Positions 45,501 to 52,470 of a DNA stretch of 64,000 nucleotides are shown one piece after another; the stretch's first letter is position 1; each line of letters starts with the position of its first letter. The notes beneath the pieces are model-generated. The model made no database searches. It saw only the letters and a list, made by a program, of their open reading frames with translations, and was not told where the DNA came from. The position numbers and the translations under genes were made by a program. The stretch is from assembly GCA_951640165.1 (NCBI GenBank), contig OX621257.1:11419201-11483200 (forward strand), read 5' to 3'. The stretch comes from Pseudoips prasinana (taxonomy: Eukaryota > Arthropoda > Insecta > Lepidoptera > Nolidae).

Positions 45501-46094
45501 TACATAGGTTTCGCTGTATTAGAACTTTCAAAAGCACACATGTATTACTTTCATTACAATATTGTAAAGCCTTTTTATAAAGATCGAGTGCAGCTATGTT
45601 ACACAGATACCGATTCCTTTGTCTATAAAATATACACCAACGATTTTTACAATGATTTGAAATATAATTTTTTACAATATTTTGACAGCAGTAACTATGA
45701 AATCACAAATGATTTACAGATACCGCTAAAAAATAAAAAGGTTCCCGGTCTCTTTAAAGATGAAATGGGAGGAAAATATATTACTGATTTTGTTGGTTTG
45801 AGATCGAAACTTTACTCTATAAGAACCCCTAATAGTATCATTAAAAAAGCAAAAGGAGTAAAATCATGCGTGGTCAGGGATTTAAACTTATCAGACTATG
45901 AAACCATTTTATTTAATGGTGGAGTAATCCGGAGAAAAAATAATATGTTTAAATCAATAAAGCACGAAATATTTACTCGGACTGTCAACAAAGTTGCTTT
46001 ATCTAGAAATGATGACAAACGATCGATATCTGTGGATCAAATATCAACCCGAGCCTGGGGGCATGCATTTATTTTTAAGAATGAATTACTTTGA
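42576..46094 (+). CDS. polB: Protein-primed DNA polymerase B of a Polinton (1172 aa)
   Basis: An N-terminal Cys/His finger (HCSDCK...SGHLRSNVH) is followed by a region with conserved CLNIRNNDEYCFLWCV and SHYCLIKDLSRL, as in other Polinton polymerases. The exonuclease domain has YADFETL near residue 364, HNLSGYDCHLF near 510 and YTDLYLKTDVLLL near 655. An endonuclease VII-like zinc site (CHICDNLL...DHCHITGLYRGAAHRHC) lies near 455-490. The polymerase has LDCNNLYGFSM near 755 (motif A), KLLNNSVFGK near 900 (motif B) and YTDTDSF near 1010 (motif C). All expected catalytic Asp are present. The ATG at 42576 is the first in the frame and sits 40 codons before the conserved part. No break in 3.5 kb. 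A poly(A) signal AATAAA-like word follows at about 46173. Confidence 0.95.
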   Translation: MPHCSDCKVFVDNRRWSGHLRSNVHKNNSSNPMYDNVVIINSSFKERIKSYKIIATGEQIHSFPEVFLKSISTQVKHLIDNSIEKHTSVKINFELFASFLMYKNDQQEIKSFRTNNIITHFNYDFDSIYKLTIDLLLKKIEEFEERDSGWTFLCNSHLELNINKYQPLSGSKFLTLPKFIKSKRACLNIRNNDEYCFLWCVVAALYPTNRHPDRISSYPRFQDVLNVNNLTFPITFSDIAIFEKNNPSVNIYVYGLKNEKTIIGPLYKTLNNKSNKSIHLLFIENNNNSHYCLIKDLSRLVRNQMTKHHGKLYFCETCLLFFPTLSQIESHLCGGIVTVLPEQGSFLKFKNYERKQNIPFVIYADFETLLEPISDDDFNTANTSYSKRHVPAAFAYNVVSSNKNDSVEGYRSYRGNDCVSKFINFLTEDVKQIHQIISKSEPMIFTDDNSLEFKRAVRCHICDNLLLTDKVRDHCHITGLYRGAAHRHCNLQHKVPKFIPIFFHNLSGYDCHLFIKKLGEIPGPIKIIPKTKEKYVAFTKFIPIADNEFICIRFLDSFNFLGTSLDKLAKTLQVEDFVNLRFHFSKDRQFNLLTRKGIYPYDYMTNWKCYDQKSLPSKGNFYNYLTNEDITDEDYNHAQAVWAEFNINNLGEYTDLYLKTDVLLLTDIFQNFRKTCKQYYSLDPAFYITAPSLSFDAMLLKTGVQLELVSDLAIIRMIQSGIRGGLCMCSHRHARANHKYMPEYNPSQPESFIVYLDCNNLYGFSMCQYLPYSSFRFLSDNELANFNVTTIEDNANWGFILEVDLLYPEHLHNDHNDLPFCPEKCVPPGGKTKKLIANLYNKYNYVIHYVHLKKCLEHGLILRKIHRAITFRQSPYLKQYIELNTQLRQKAKSSFEQDFFKLLNNSVFGKTLENTENRVTVHLVNQWCDQSNRTKKFISAEKLIANPYFHSASILSENLVAIQMKPDQIILDKPIYIGFAVLELSKAHMYYFHYNIVKPFYKDRVQLCYTDTDSFVYKIYTNDFYNDLKYNFLQYFDSSNYEITNDLQIPLKNKKVPGLFKDEMGGKYITDFVGLRSKLYSIRTPNSIIKKAKGVKSCVVRDLNLSDYETILFNGGVIRRKNNMFKSIKHEIFTRTVNKVALSRNDDKRSISVDQISTRAWGHAFIFKNELL

Positions 46095-46559
46095 TCATAA
46101 TTTTAAGTTAAGTGTTACCTACTCATAGTTTAGTTTTAGGAAATAATAAATGTTAATATTATACAAAAAATGAAATAAAGTGTGAATTATTATAATTATT
46201 GACTTGTTTTATTTCTGAAATCCTGTTTATTTCAAAATATCATTACACTTTTAAAATCGGTAAACAAAGTTAACACTGATTGCAGTTATCTCACTATGCA
46301 CCTAAAATACCATGCATCATAAGGTTGATTTTCGAATAACTAACGTTTTACGATTAAGTAACATGCTTACAAGGCGTTGTTTGTCATTGTATAAGTGTTA
46401 CCTACGTTGCAGTTCATTGGCCTTAGTCTTGAGACACAAACGCTTAGTTGACAATATTAGTATGACTTGTAATTATTTAGTTATTTTGTCATCATTTACG
46501 AAATATTATTCGGCGCGAACACCTGTTTAATATTTTTTTAACTTCCATCAAAAGTTATC
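46095..46559 (+). other. Spacer after polB with presumed promoter of the next gene
   Basis: Contains the polB poly(A) region. An open frame of 72 codons at 46312-46530 has no family signal and I do not annotate it. Confidence 0.4.
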
Positions 46560-47153
46560 ATGTCGGTGAGTAAAATATTTTTAATTCGTTTTTTTATGAT
46601 TGTTTTATAATTAGAGATTGTGTTCGCAGCTGTGTTGTGTTGCATTTTTCCAGAGCCTTTTGTCACTAATCTAAAGTAAATCTAGACTTTCTCGATTGAA
46701 AACCCAATTAAAACGCTATACTAGCGGAATAGTGGTATAAATTGTGTTTATATTTTGTTCCAGAATTCTGACACCGAGATTGTATTCAGCCAGTATGCTC
46801 AGAATCCTTACGAGGGATTCTCCGAGATGTTTCGCAGTGAACCCGGGCAAAGCAAACAAGTCACGAAAGATAAAAAACCAAAACAACGGTGCAGGGAAAA
46901 ATCGATAAAGCAAAATCCTACAAAATCCTTCGTTATGAGTCGACTACATCGAAAAGGGATTAAGTTAATAAAAATTTCAGTGGTAGATCTGTGTAACAAC
47001 AATCCTCAAACCATAGACAGTGATAGTGACAGTGAAAACGTTATTATAAACGCTCAATATATTGTTCAAGATCCCATCGACAGTGTTATGGACGAAACTG
47101 AGTCTTTAGTTAAGAAAATATCAAAATCTTTAATAGGTACTGACTTTTATTAA
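46560..47153 (+). CDS. Unknown small Polinton gene with a two-codon first exon (131 aa)
   Basis: ATG TCG at 46560-46565 is followed at once by a GTGAGT donor; the acceptor TTCCAG ends at 46763 and exon 2 (46764-47153) continues in frame. The protein has a Tyr/acidic start (FSQYAQ), a basic middle (KDKKPKQRCREKSIKQ) and an acidic Ser/Asp run (DSDSDSENV). It could be a nuclear or DNA-associated protein, but no family is recognised. A poly(A) signal AATAAA lies at 47258-47263, facing that of the minus-strand unit at 47287-47292. Confidence 0.55.
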
Positions 47154-47286
47154 CCATTTTTGTAAAGTAGTTAATATTTGTATTTTCATTATGATGTTTT
47201 TATTTAATTTTGTATTAGGTTGTGTTATTTGTGGAGTAGCGTGGGGGTGTTTAACAAAATAAAAGCAAATTTACATTATTTTGATT

Positions 47287-47292
47287 TTTATT
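47287..47292 (-). terminator. Poly(A) signal of the capsid unit
   Basis: AATAAA on the minus strand, 54 bases after the stop of the 158-codon gene. It is only 24 bases from the opposing AATAAA at 47258-47263, so the two convergent transcripts end almost back to back. Confidence 0.55.
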
Positions 47293-47345
47293 TAAAAACC
47301 TTAAAACCAATAATCTAAATACATTACACATATGAGTACATACAT

Positions 47346-47822
47346 TTATACCCATTCTAAATATTTCCTTAAACAAAGCACATTTTTAAGAGCACATTGC
47401 TTTAGATGTTTATTACAATTAAAATTAGATCTTCCTTCACAGTATTTTTTATGCAAAACAGAGAAACTAAGACATTGTTCTGTACCAAGGTCTGATACTT
47501 TACAATTCACACACAGTTCCTTTATCCAATTCACCTTCTCCAAACCATTTACAATAATTTCCTTATTTTCTAGATATGGAACGATTATACGCCGAAATTC
47601 TCTATAGTCAATATATCCTTCATTCCAATAAATACCTCTATTTCTTTCCAACCATTTAACTTGTCTCTTTTCGTCACTTGTTAAGTATTTAAACAAGTAT
47701 GGCGGTTTTATTAAAAATGTTTGCGTATAATCACGACTTGCAAAAGCTAATTCTTTTATTATAAAATTATTGTTCAGGTCTTTAAACCCTTGAACATCTA
47801 AAATAATAGTATTCGGATTCAT
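47346..47822 (-). CDS. Conserved Polinton protein with Cys-rich C-terminus (158 aa)
   Basis: Begins ILDVQGFKDLNNNFIIKELAFA and ends with a Cys/His cluster (CVNCKVSDLGTEQC, then HKKYCEGRSNFNCNKH). From memory, proteins starting DVQGF...KE.A recur in insect Mavericks. The first part has the acidic spacing of a DEDD-type exonuclease strand, which is speculative. The start ATG overlaps the stop of the upstream capsid gene (ATGA), implying reinitiation from the same mRNA. It is the last gene of its unit. Confidence 0.75.
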   Translation of the reverse strand: MNPNTIILDVQGFKDLNNNFIIKELAFASRDYTQTFLIKPPYLFKYLTSDEKRQVKWLERNRGIYWNEGYIDYREFRRIIVPYLENKEIIVNGLEKVNWIKELCVNCKVSDLGTEQCLSFSVLHKKYCEGRSNFNCNKHLKQCALKNVLCLRKYLEWV

Positions 47823-49033
47823 GATATTTTTCTCACAGTATTACTCAATGGCTTGTACTCAATTATGCAGTCGTTCAATATAAGACAGTATGCAGAAGTT
47901 TGATCTGGTATATCGGAATCACTCTCAATTTCCACTCTTACATCCACAATAGGACCTGTCTTTACATTATCAGCTTGTCTAGAGCAATCTATGACAAATA
48001 GCGGCGCCAAATCTTTGAATTGTTTCTCACTTAATAAGGGTTCCGAGCGACGTCCGTAATAAGACTGTTGAAATCTGATGTATTGCTCGTATAATAAAGC
48101 GATTCTGTTATTCGCGAAGCTGACATTTAGGTTTTCATACGGGAAGTAAGTTGAGTTTAAGTATACTCTAACGTCACGAACATGACAGTGATCGAACTGG
48201 GACATATCAGAACTTGAATTGTTTTTTCTATTTGTTTGTAGACCTATAATTATGTATCTTGGTTTCTCTATTTGTGAGGAAGTTTTGATAGACCAGGTAT
48301 GTTTTGTAGTTTTAGGTAAAGCTGGATATTCGTACAGATCCCAATTTCTGAATATCATCTGGAGTGGTCGATCTTTTTCTAACAGTTTTAGCAAACTTAT
48401 TTTTTCTTTGTCGGATACTTTAACATGCGGTACACGCCAGATGATTTTATTTATCTGAACGTCGTCTACAAATTCCCCGGTGTTAAGTTTCACAGCATTC
48501 AGATTAGTGTTACTTCGTAGCAATATCAGTTCGTGCCTACTATTTATCACGACTTTCTTGAAATCTTCTGCAAAACCGATAATGTTACAGAGGGGTATAG
48601 AAGCAGAAAAACTACCCCCATTAATATTTTTTATTCCATCGATATTCCAGCCCCATGCATTGGCTATCTTTGATTCACCTTCACTCATTGATATTAACGA
48701 TTTCATGGTGGTAGTTATGCCAGCGTTTTTTATTCTATCAATTTCCACTCCATTCAGCTCATATCTTATATCTTGGAATAAGTAGAGTAGAGCATTATTC
48801 GTAAAATTAACACTAGTGGCTTTCTCTTTCATATCCTTTTTACTTACGACAACAGTTCCTTCCAAATACAAGGTACTAGCTGAGGGAAGTATATACAAGT
48901 CCTGTTGGTTAATAGGTATGCGGATTTCATCGTTTCTATTGAAACTAGTTACGTAGGGCTTGTAAGAATGAAATTCGATTCCTTCAACAGTGTTGTCATA
49001 AGTCGGAGCAGATAAAACGTCTAAGATATTCAT
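47819..49033 (-). CDS. Probable Polinton major capsid protein (404 aa)
   Basis: A beta-rich protein without membrane segments or signal peptide. Size and position (after penton-like and small gene) fit the double jelly-roll major capsid protein of Mavericks and adintoviruses. Visible features are the N-terminal DVLSAPTYDNTVEGIEFHSY and the conserved-looking YLFQDIRYELNGVEIDR block, which I associate with insect Maverick capsid proteins. The assignment is by context and fold expectation, not by an active-site motif. ATGA overlaps link it to the genes on both sides. Confidence 0.75.
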   Translation of the reverse strand: MNILDVLSAPTYDNTVEGIEFHSYKPYVTSFNRNDEIRIPINQQDLYILPSASTLYLEGTVVVSKKDMKEKATSVNFTNNALLYLFQDIRYELNGVEIDRIKNAGITTTMKSLISMSEGESKIANAWGWNIDGIKNINGGSFSASIPLCNIIGFAEDFKKVVINSRHELILLRSNTNLNAVKLNTGEFVDDVQINKIIWRVPHVKVSDKEKISLLKLLEKDRPLQMIFRNWDLYEYPALPKTTKHTWSIKTSSQIEKPRYIIIGLQTNRKNNSSSDMSQFDHCHVRDVRVYLNSTYFPYENLNVSFANNRIALLYEQYIRFQQSYYGRRSEPLLSEKQFKDLAPLFVIDCSRQADNVKTGPIVDVRVEIESDSDIPDQTSAYCLILNDCIIEYKPLSNTVRKIS

Positions 49034-49179
49034 TTTAGCAAACCGATCGCTTTGAGAAATGCCTTGTTTTCTTTAGTTAATTTAATTTTCTTCTTAGAGC
49101 GAGCTCTTATTTGGTTGAAAGCTTGAGCGGGACTGATATTTTTGATTTGTTGATGCATATATTTATTGTAGTCAATCAT
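49030..49179 (-). CDS. Small basic Polinton protein (49 aa)
   Basis: A short frame that length filters would miss. Its ATG (49177-49179) overlaps the TGA of the penton-like gene, and its own TGA (49030-49032) overlaps the ATG of the capsid gene, both as ATGA. The product is Lys/Arg-rich (RARSKKKIKLTKENK) and ends FLKAIGLLK. The exact fit between two genes is strong evidence that it is real. Role unknown; an internal capsid cement or DNA-condensing peptide is possible. Confidence 0.75.
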   Translation of the reverse strand: MIDYNKYMHQQIKNISPAQAFNQIRARSKKKIKLTKENKAFLKAIGLLK

Positions 49180-49850
49180 TTTTTTCTTCTGAGATGCAAA
49201 TACAGCTGCACTTCTTCACCGCGCAAATTGATTAAGCGGTTATTTATATCTAACAGCCTGATATGTATACAGCTAATGTTGTTTTGGTTAATTGGAAAGT
49301 ATATCGCGTTTTTCGGGATTTCTATAATTCTATATCCGGGAGGCACGTTGAGAGCAAATTCGTGGATAATGTGACTGGGTTCTCCGTTTGTGTACGAGCC
49401 GCTTACAATATCACATTCGATCCTGATCACTGTTGTAGGTAAAATGTTGACTGGAAAGTGCGATACATGCCATTTATTTGCTTTTAAGATCTGCTTATTA
49501 AACCCTAACAAATTCCTAAACGTACCTTCTTTATTAAAATTTATGTCTTTTGTACAATATACAGCAGCTTTTAAAGTATTGTTATTGCACTGTAGTTTGA
49601 TTGATGCATCTTTCATTTCAGATTTTAAATAATCATTAATATCTTGCAATTCATAGGTGCCGTCAGGTATTTCAATAACTTCGTTAGAACCATAATAGAA
49701 CTTATTATTCGTTTTGTCAATGTTTGGAATAGAATTAAATGTTGCGAAATGCAATAAGGCACACTCATACTGTTCATATAGTTGCAACGTGTTAGGATAG
49801 TAAGTAGATAAAGTTGACGAGTTTCCAGTTATCGATAATGTGAGTGACAT
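49176..49850 (-). CDS. Probable Polinton minor capsid (penton-like) protein (224 aa)
   Basis: Size, beta-rich composition and the opening MSLTLSITGNSSTLSTYYPN fit the single jelly-roll minor capsid protein of Mavericks. ECALLHFATFNSIPNI and LYLHLRRKK flank the core. It is the first gene of a unit that continues with the 49-residue protein, major capsid and Cys-rich protein. A TATA box (TATAAAA, 49885-49891) lies 35 bases before the ATG. Confidence 0.75.
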   Translation of the reverse strand: MSLTLSITGNSSTLSTYYPNTLQLYEQYECALLHFATFNSIPNIDKTNNKFYYGSNEVIEIPDGTYELQDINDYLKSEMKDASIKLQCNNNTLKAAVYCTKDINFNKEGTFRNLLGFNKQILKANKWHVSHFPVNILPTTVIRIECDIVSGSYTNGEPSHIIHEFALNVPPGYRIIEIPKNAIYFPINQNNISCIHIRLLDINNRLINLRGEEVQLYLHLRRKK

Positions 49851-49884
49851 CTTGCAAATGATTCAAATAAAAGAAAAGCATAAG

Positions 49885-49900
49885 TTTTATACGTTTTATT
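49885..49900 (-). promoter_or_regulatory. Fused poly(A) signal and TATA box
   Basis: On the minus strand AATAAAACGTATAAAA: the AATAAA contains the protease stop codon, and TATAAAA begins 4 bases later, giving a likely start about 30 bases further and a leader of only a few bases before the ATG at 49850. Confidence 0.55.
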
Positions 49901-50270
49901 TCCAAAAATTCCTTAGATATTCTAAACATAAGTGTCCACAATTTACAGTGTTGAATTTCTGATATCTTGTATAATTATAAAAAACATTACAATTCTTAAA
50001 ATATCGCATTAATTCCATTGGAGGTTTTAAATCTCCAAAGCTATCAAAATATTCACAATAATTGCATACTTTTACATAAGCTACCCAATGCGTGCCTTCG
50101 TTCTTAGAGTCGGCCAAGTTAACAACACCACATTCAACCCGTTTTGGCGTCCTTGGTAACTGATCCTTCATGTATACTCCTCGAAAGTGAGGGATGTTGC
50201 GTGCATACCTTTGGATGTCTATATTAGTGAGAGGACGATTAGGTAGCTTATTTTTCAGTTTTTTGAAGAC
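49896..50270 (-). CDS. Adenain-type cysteine protease, probably expressed by -1 frameshift
   Basis: The catalytic triad is visible: His in GTHWVAY, Asp (or equivalent) in YFDSFGDL and Cys in NCGHLCLEYL. This matches the adenovirus-type maturation protease of Polintons. The frame is open from 50270 but its only plausible ATG (50171) lies inside the conserved N-terminal part, after PHFRGVY. Upstream the frame overlaps the end of the phospholipase gene and meets it in the -1 register at A AAA AAC (50264-50258), directly before the phospholipase TGA. Translation as a fused product is therefore likely. The alternative is initiation at the internal ATG with a shortened enzyme. Confidence 0.8.
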   Translation of the reverse strand, partial: VFKKLKNKLPNRPLTNIDIQRYARNIPHFRGVYMKDQLPRTPKRVECGVVNLADSKNEGTHWVAYVKVCNYCEYFDSFGDLKPPMELMRYFKNCNVFYNYTRYQKFNTVNCGHLCLEYLRNFWK

Positions 50271-50983
50271 TTAATGAATAAACCATTACCATTTTTATGT
50301 GACTTAATGTACAAGCCCTGACCTAACTTTAAAGACTCCATAGCCTTATTATGTCGTTGTGTTTCTCGCAAATTTTGCTGACCTGCTTTGTAATCGTTAA
50401 CAGTTTTTGCAATACCAGCCGCACCACCAGCTAAAGTTCCTAAAGCTGATAAACCCGCAAAAATTGGGATTAAAGGTAGAATACCTCCAGTCTTTGGTAA
50501 GGGTATCACTCGCGGCACTCGAATTTTCTGAATGCATGGGATTATTTTTTTTGCTGCTGAGTAAGCAGCGTTAATTAAAGCTTTACTGTCCTTTGGATTC
50601 AGTTTCTTTATTTTTGCTTTTATTTTTGACACGAAACTTTTAAACGTTTTAATGCCAGAACCAGATTTCAGTTTGGCTTTCATAACTTTGCTCACTAACC
50701 ATGAACTAAGTTTTTCACCTTTCCCAGCATCGCTCGATTTAAGTCTTTGTTTAGCCATATTTAGTAGTTGCAAATCAGCTTTGTGGCGATTGGGTAAGTC
50801 TGTATGGTCTGCATATGCAATGTCGTGATGCATACAAGCTTCGTCTAGCTTATTTACACCTCGGTCACCTCGTAATAAACGTTTCTGCAATTTAGTTCCG
50901 GGACCGCAATAATTGTAGCCGGGTAAATGAAGTTCGAACGGTAGATTATTAATTAAGGTATTAACAAGTTCACCTCCTTGCAT
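50255..50983 (-). CDS. Phospholipase A2-domain Polinton protein (242 aa)
   Basis: Near residues 20-60: the calcium-loop-like YNYCGPGTKL and the catalytic LDEACMHHDIAYADH, as in the phospholipase A2-like domain of parvovirus VP1 and of adintovirus capsid-associated proteins. In those it breaches endosomal membranes; whether it does so here is unknown. A Gly/Ala-rich hydrophobic segment (LIPIFAGLSALGTLAGGAAG) near 165-190 could insert in membrane. Lys-rich middle. The gene ends in SSKN with the slippery heptamer A AAA AAC just before TGA. Confidence 0.85.
   Translation of the reverse strand: MQGGELVNTLINNLPFELHLPGYNYCGPGTKLQKRLLRGDRGVNKLDEACMHHDIAYADHTDLPNRHKADLQLLNMAKQRLKSSDAGKGEKLSSWLVSKVMKAKLKSGSGIKTFKSFVSKIKAKIKKLNPKDSKALINAAYSAAKKIIPCIQKIRVPRVIPLPKTGGILPLIPIFAGLSALGTLAGGAAGIAKTVNDYKAGQQNLRETQRHNKAMESLKLGQGLYIKSHKNGNGLFIKSSKN
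50258..50264 (-). promoter_or_regulatory. Slippery heptamer A AAA AAC (candidate -1 frameshift site)
   Basis: The zero frame (phospholipase) reads TCA AAA AAC TGA, so the heptamer is in the canonical X XXY YYZ phase. Slipping by one base enters the protease frame, which is open for 120 codons. I see no strong stem directly downstream, but none may be needed when a stop codon follows the slip site. Confidence 0.6.
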
Positions 50984-51036
50984 TGTCTAATGTGTAATGA
51001 GAGAAATGATGCAAAAGTAATCGTTATATAATTATT

Positions 51037-51972
51037 TTAATCCACTATTGCAGTTTTCTCGATCCAACTATTTTCTTCGTTGTTTAGACCCAACCATTTC
51101 ACAAACATTTTTGATCCTTTTCTTTTTAAAACCCTTTCTATCAAATAAATACCAGGATAGTAAGATTTCTGAAGTTCTTGCTCGTAAAATGTTCCCATTA
51201 TGGCTTGCTTTCGCTGATCTTGTATATGATATGTTACTGGTATGGTATGATTAATTTTTTTTATAGTAAATATTTCAGTTGACCAATTAGGTGTATAACC
51301 TTTTTCAAAATGGTGTTTGTATTTACTGATACGAACAAAGTCACCTACTTTGAACTTAGGTTTTCTACGGACGGTTACATGATTTAAGGCTTTTTTAATA
51401 TTTTCTTTTATAACAGACTCGCAAGATTTATTTACTTCAATTGGTTTAAATTTAATGGTACGATGTTTTGTGTTGTTATATATCTTTAACGTAACCTCTA
51501 ACGGTATACCTAACCACATATAGTTTCCGTTCAGACTAAAATATTTATATATTTTATTTTTAAGAGTTTTAATCAGTCGCTCTACGATCGAAGCTTTTTT
51601 AGTAGAAAACGTTGAGTAATGGTTAACATTGTAAGTCTTCATAAGCGTTTGAAATGAGTTGTTATAAAATTCTGTTCCCATATCAGTTTGTAAATTAACC
51701 GGTTTGCGATTGCTGTTAATCAGTATTCGTTTAAATGCATGAGTAACATCAAGTTTATTTTTTGATTTTAATGGCTCTGCCCAAGCGTACTTTGAGAAGC
51801 AGTCAATCACCACTAAAATGTAATTATGACCTTTATTATATTTTCTTAGATTTTGCATGTCCATCAGATCAGCTTGCCACAAGTCATCGATCCCCTTTAG
51901 AATGACAGGACGTCTAACGAAATTTCTTCGTGCTGCTTTATGTATTTCATTAACAATTTGCTGTTTTGCCAT
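51037..51972 (-). CDS. Retroviral-type integrase of a Polinton (311 aa)
   Basis: The rve core has ADLMDMQNLRKYN (first Asp) near residue 34-45, LQTDMGTEFYN (second Asp) near 95, and KASIVERLIKTLKNK (Glu) near 125-130. The C-terminal part has an SH3-like region (KFKVGDFVRISKYK) and a chromodomain-like end (VKWLGLNNEENSWI). It would catalyse integration with the 6-bp duplication seen at the ends. The ATG overlaps the stop of the fibre-like gene as TAATG. An N-terminal zinc domain is missing or reduced. Confidence 0.92.
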   Translation of the reverse strand: MAKQQIVNEIHKAARRNFVRRPVILKGIDDLWQADLMDMQNLRKYNKGHNYILVVIDCFSKYAWAEPLKSKNKLDVTHAFKRILINSNRKPVNLQTDMGTEFYNNSFQTLMKTYNVNHYSTFSTKKASIVERLIKTLKNKIYKYFSLNGNYMWLGIPLEVTLKIYNNTKHRTIKFKPIEVNKSCESVIKENIKKALNHVTVRRKPKFKVGDFVRISKYKHHFEKGYTPNWSTEIFTIKKINHTIPVTYHIQDQRKQAIMGTFYEQELQKSYYPGIYLIERVLKRKGSKMFVKWLGLNNEENSWIEKTAIVD

Positions 51973-52406
51973 TACGGAGTTTTTTGTAGTAATTTATCTA
52001 CCTCTGCTTGGGTATAAAACTTATCTTCCAAATGAGTTGAAATCTCAGGTATCTTTGCTTTTAAAGTAGCCTGAACTGTGTCCTTTGTGTCTTTTATGAT
52101 TTGAGAGCGCAATGAACCAATCATGTTATTAAATTCTTTTAACATATTAGCATTCAATCGATCTACGTAATCCTTGTTCACGGTCAGGTTATTTAATTCT
52201 TTTAACATGTTAGCATTCAATCGATCTACATAATCCTTGTTCACAGCATCGCCTGCTTCTACTGGAGATCGGACTCCTCTTAATCTTGATGTTTTTAAAT
52301 CAAAATCTCCGTTTTCTAATTTTAACAATGCGTTCTCATTAAACTCAAATAACTCTGATAAACGCATTCTTTTGTGAATGTAGTGTCCGAATTTGTCTAC
52401 GTTCAT
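51972..52406 (-). CDS. Fibre-like coiled protein with internal duplication (144 aa)
   Basis: The middle contains VEAGDAVNKDYVDRLN, a wording shared with tail-fibre-type trimeric proteins. A 63-base tandem duplication gives two copies of VNKDYVDRLNANMLKE. Flanking parts are predicted helical (ATLKAKIPEISTH, KFYTQAEVDKLLQ). A structural role at the particle surface is plausible. Start is the first ATG. Upstream, a TATA box (TATAAATA, about 52462-52469) and a TCAG initiator near 52433 fit a promoter for the unit fibre-integrase-phospholipase-protease. Confidence 0.65.
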   Translation of the reverse strand: MNVDKFGHYIHKRMRLSELFEFNENALLKLENGDFDLKTSRLRGVRSPVEAGDAVNKDYVDRLNANMLKELNNLTVNKDYVDRLNANMLKEFNNMIGSLRSQIIKDTKDTVQATLKAKIPEISTHLEDKFYTQAEVDKLLQKTP

Positions 52407-52429
52407 ATTTAAGGTGTATTGTATCGAGA

Positions 52430-52470
52430 AGCTGATAATAAAATAAACACATTTTAAAATATTTATTTAT
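52430..52470 (-). promoter_or_regulatory. Poly(A) signal, stop codon and TATA box overlapping
   Basis: The minus strand reads AAGTTATAAATAAATAAATA around the stop of the upstream gene. It supplies both AATAAA and TATAAATA; TCAG follows 36 bases from the TATA start. Confidence 0.5.

Noticed and set aside
46312..46530. 72-codon frame between polB and the next Polinton gene
   Set aside because: No motif, no overlap logic and no good start context; more likely promoter DNA.
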